A stretch of DNA of 8,688 nt from Chitinispirillaceae bacterium. Its GTDB lineage: Bacteria; Fibrobacterota; Chitinivibrionia; Chitinivibrionales; Chitinispirillaceae. This document shows, one piece after another, positions 6,967 to 8,688 of the stretch. Location: positions 1 through 8,688 of the forward strand of contig JAFGOU010000133.1 in assembly GCA_016926315.1 (NCBI GenBank). Direction: 5' to 3'. Made by a program: the position numbers and the translations under genes. The notes under the pieces were generated by a model, which was not told where the DNA came from, made no database searches, and saw only the letters and a program-made list of their open reading frames with translations. Positions within the stretch are counted from its first letter, which is position 1. The number at the start of each line of letters is the position of its first letter.

Positions 6967-7488
6967 ATGAGCAGCCGTGTGCGTCATTGCCTGGGAGTGA
7001 TGGTTACCATCGTCTGCGCGACAGGAGGTTTTGCACAGGGCCGAACTCAGCCTGATGTGCACAGTATCGCACAGCGTACTACCGTTCTCATTGCCAAAGG
7101 CGACAGCTACCTGGAGAATGCGGTAACCACGATGATTGTTGAGAAGCTTTCTGGCAGGGCGATCACTGTCGTTACCGTCGACCTCAAGACTTTGAGTACC
7201 ACCGTGCCTGCGGAATACGGCGCGGTCGTGGTTTTCAACGCGGTGAAGTCATCCAGACTGAACCGTTCGGTCAGGAAGTTTCTTCACCGGTTTACCGCCA
7301 CCAACAGAAGTCTGGAATCGAATATGCTCATTTGCACGGTACACGGCAACCTGTGGAACAGTGAAAATAGTACCGTCGATGCCGTTGCCGGGGCGACGAA
7401 AACGCTTGATCCCCCGGTTGTCGCGAACAGGATAGTAAAGCGGATCGATGAGGTCCTGGCTGCCATCGAAATTCCCGGGAGAGAGTGA
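6967..7488 (+). CDS. Exported flavodoxin-like protein of unknown function, linked to the copper ATPase
   Basis: This 173-aa protein matches no family I can name with certainty. Residues 1-23 form a signal peptide (MSSRVRH, hydrophobic core, cleavage probably after GGFA); Cys18 is not in a lipobox. The mature part alternates strands and helices like a flavodoxin: a strand at TTVLIAKG (38-45), helix about 47-62, strand AITVVTVDL (65-73), strand [10 protein letters not shown] (84-93), helix 97-109, strand NMLICTVHG (119-127), C-terminal helix 150-167. The usual phosphate-binding loop (T/S-x-T-G-x-T) of flavodoxins is not present after the first strand. Near the end, DAVAGAT at 138-144 followed by a helix looks like the D-x-x-[S/A]-G-A-T motif at which ApbE attaches FMN in FMN_bind domains, although the rest of such a domain is not evident. 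Its TGA overlaps the ATPase ATG (TGATG), so the two are probably co-expressed. A periplasmic role in copper handling or redox is only inference. Confidence 0.8.
   Translation: MSSRVRHCLGVMVTIVCATGGFAQGRTQPDVHSIAQRTTVLIAKGDSYLENAVTTMIVEKLSGRAITVVTVDLKTLSTTVPAEYGAVVVFNAVKSSRLNRSVRKFLHRFTATNRSLESNMLICTVHGNLWNSENSTVDAVAGATKTLDPPVVANRIVKRIDEVLAAIEIPGRE
7478..7481 (+). promoter_or_regulatory. Ribosome binding site of the P-type ATPase gene, inside the preceding gene
   Basis: GGAG within the last codons of the flavodoxin-like gene lies 6 nt before the ATG at 7488. Together with the TGATG junction it suggests coupled translation. Confidence 0.45.
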
Positions 7489-8688
7489 TGACCGTAACGA
7501 AAATAGCTGGAACCACGCTTGAACCTGAAGTCCGTGATCCCGTATGCGGCATGCAGGTAAACGCTGAAAACGCAGCTACACATACCTATAAGGGCATAAC
7601 CTACCGGTTCTGCTCAACCCGCTGCCTTGAGAAATTCCGGAACTCTCCGGAAGCTTTTTTGTCCGACACGGGAGCGCCGGCCCGTGATCCTTTCACCCTG
7701 CCGCCGGGGACTGCGTACGTTTGCCCCATGGACCCTGAAGTGCGTGAGTATAAACCCGGTCCATGCCCCAAATGCGGCATGGCTCTTGAACCTGAACTCC
7801 CGGTCATCGATGAAACAGACGGGAATGCGGAACTGAACTCCATGACGCGGCGGCTTATTGTCTGTTCCATCCTGACCGTGCCGCTAGCTATCCTTGCCAT
7901 GGGCTACCACTTCCATCTGGCGGTGCAGAGTATCCCGCCGCGCCTTGAGCAGTACCTTGAGCTTATTTTGGCAACGCCGGTGGTGCTCTGGGGCGGATAC
8001 CCTTTTTTCGCGCGCGCCTGGCGATCGCTTGTCACCCGGAATCTGAACATGTTCACCCTCATCGGCATCGGTATCACGGTCGCGTTCGGGTACAGCCTGA
8101 TCGCGGTCGTGTTTTCGGGGCTCTTTCCCGCAACGTTACAGAACGAGCATGGTCTTCTCAACGTTTATTTTGAGGCCGCGGCGGTCATTACCACGCTGGT
8201 GCTTCTCGGCCAGGTGCTGGAACTTCGGGCCCGCGACAGGACCGCATCGGCGATCAAGGCCCTTATCAGGCTCTCTCCCCGGTATGCCCGGAAGGTCGAT
8301 GCAGACGGCAGTGAGAGCGATATTGCCATCGACAGGATCGTCAGAGGCGATCTCCTTCGCGTTCGCCCAGGTGAAAAGATTCCGGTCGACGGGACTGTTG
8401 TCGAAGGCGCCAGCAGCATCGACGAATCGATGGTCACCGGCGAACCGCTTCCCGTGGAACGGAAAAGCGGTGACCGCGTGATTAGCGCAACGGTCAATAC
8501 GTACGGGACCTTTACCATGCAGACGGAAAAGGTCGGGAAAGATACCCTGCTGGCGAAGATTATCGAAGCGGTGGCCCAGGCCCAGCGGACCCGGGCGCCG
8601 GTCCAGCGGATGGCGGACACTGTTTCGAAACTATTCGTTCCCACCGTGATCGGCGCGGCAATAGTGACCTTTATTGTATGGAGCATGT
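7488..8688 (+). CDS. copA: Copper-type P1B ATPase with YHS and heavy-metal-binding N-terminal domains, C-terminus cut by window edge
   Basis: An ATP-driven inner-membrane exporter of Cu+/Ag+ from the cytoplasm. 400 codons are visible with no stop. The N-terminus holds a YHS domain (DPVCGM at 17-22, then FC at 41-42 and Cys46) and next a Cys/Met metal-binding domain (CPMDP at 79-83, CPKCGM at 93-98). There is no classical CxxC ferredoxin-like domain. Four membrane segments follow, at about 122-142, 154-174, 188-212 and 227-246, the P1B layout. The actuator domain spans about 255-365 with the dephosphorylation motif TGEP at 317-320; a fifth membrane segment starts near 383. The CPC metal site and the DKTG phosphorylation motif should lie just beyond the right edge and cannot be checked. 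RNLNMFTL (184-191) and [15 protein letters not shown] (235-249) resemble CopA rather than Zn/Cd ATPases. The ATG overlaps the TGA of the upstream gene. The P1B call is firm; copper specificity rests on these motifs and the neighbouring Cus genes. Confidence 0.92.
   Translation, partial: MTVTKIAGTTLEPEVRDPVCGMQVNAENAATHTYKGITYRFCSTRCLEKFRNSPEAFLSDTGAPARDPFTLPPGTAYVCPMDPEVREYKPGPCPKCGMALEPELPVIDETDGNAELNSMTRRLIVCSILTVPLAILAMGYHFHLAVQSIPPRLEQYLELILATPVVLWGGYPFFARAWRSLVTRNLNMFTLIGIGITVAFGYSLIAVVFSGLFPATLQNEHGLLNVYFEAAAVITTLVLLGQVLELRARDRTASAIKALIRLSPRYARKVDADGSESDIAIDRIVRGDLLRVRPGEKIPVDGTVVEGASSIDESMVTGEPLPVERKSGDRVISATVNTYGTFTMQTEKVGKDTLLAKIIEAVAQAQRTRAPVQRMADTVSKLFVPTVIGAAIVTFIVWSM

Noticed and set aside
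8165..8686. Minus-strand open frame of 173 codons opposite the ATPase
   Set aside because: It is antisense to the conserved membrane and actuator domains of the ATPase.

Overview
This window is a heavy-metal detoxification locus, most likely for copper and/or silver, from a Gram-negative bacterium. Two gene sets diverge from a 669-bp spacer. The Gram-negative assignment follows from a three-part RND efflux system with an outer-membrane TolC-type factor. The long CusA variant and the sequence style of the outer-membrane protein resemble those I associate with the Bacteroidota/Chlorobiota (FCB) group, and sometimes with other environmental phyla. That is an impression from recall, not a search, and the species cannot be named.

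Left part (1-6297, minus strand): a compact operon in the order cusA (RND pump), cusC-like (outer-membrane channel), cusB (periplasmic adaptor). cusA and cusC overlap by 4 bp. cusB follows after 37 bp and runs off the left edge, so its C-terminus is missing. Together they should form an envelope-spanning pump that expels monovalent metal ions. The three methionines corresponding to the Cu/Ag-binding cluster of E. coli CusA are all present.

Middle (6298-6966): the non-coding divergent control region. It holds two degenerate interspersed repeats with imperfect terminal inverted repeats, a separate 7-bp inverted repeat, and, just before the rightward genes, a candidate promoter. The spacer of that promoter contains an exact TACA-N2-TGTA palindrome, which is the core of the copper-repressor (CopY) operator.

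Right part (6967-8688, plus strand): a small exported protein that looks flavodoxin-like and ends in a flavinylation-like D-x-x-A-G-A-T motif. It is joined by a TGATG overlap to a copper-type P1B ATPase. The ATPase carries an N-terminal YHS domain and a second Cys/Met-rich metal-binding domain, and is cut by the right edge before its CPC and DKTG motifs.

Working model (inference): the ATPase moves Cu+/Ag+ from cytoplasm to periplasm and the Cus pump carries it out of the cell. The adaptor and the ATPase share the same kind of short Cys/Met metal-binding module. The least understood part is the exported flavodoxin-like protein tied to the ATPase.
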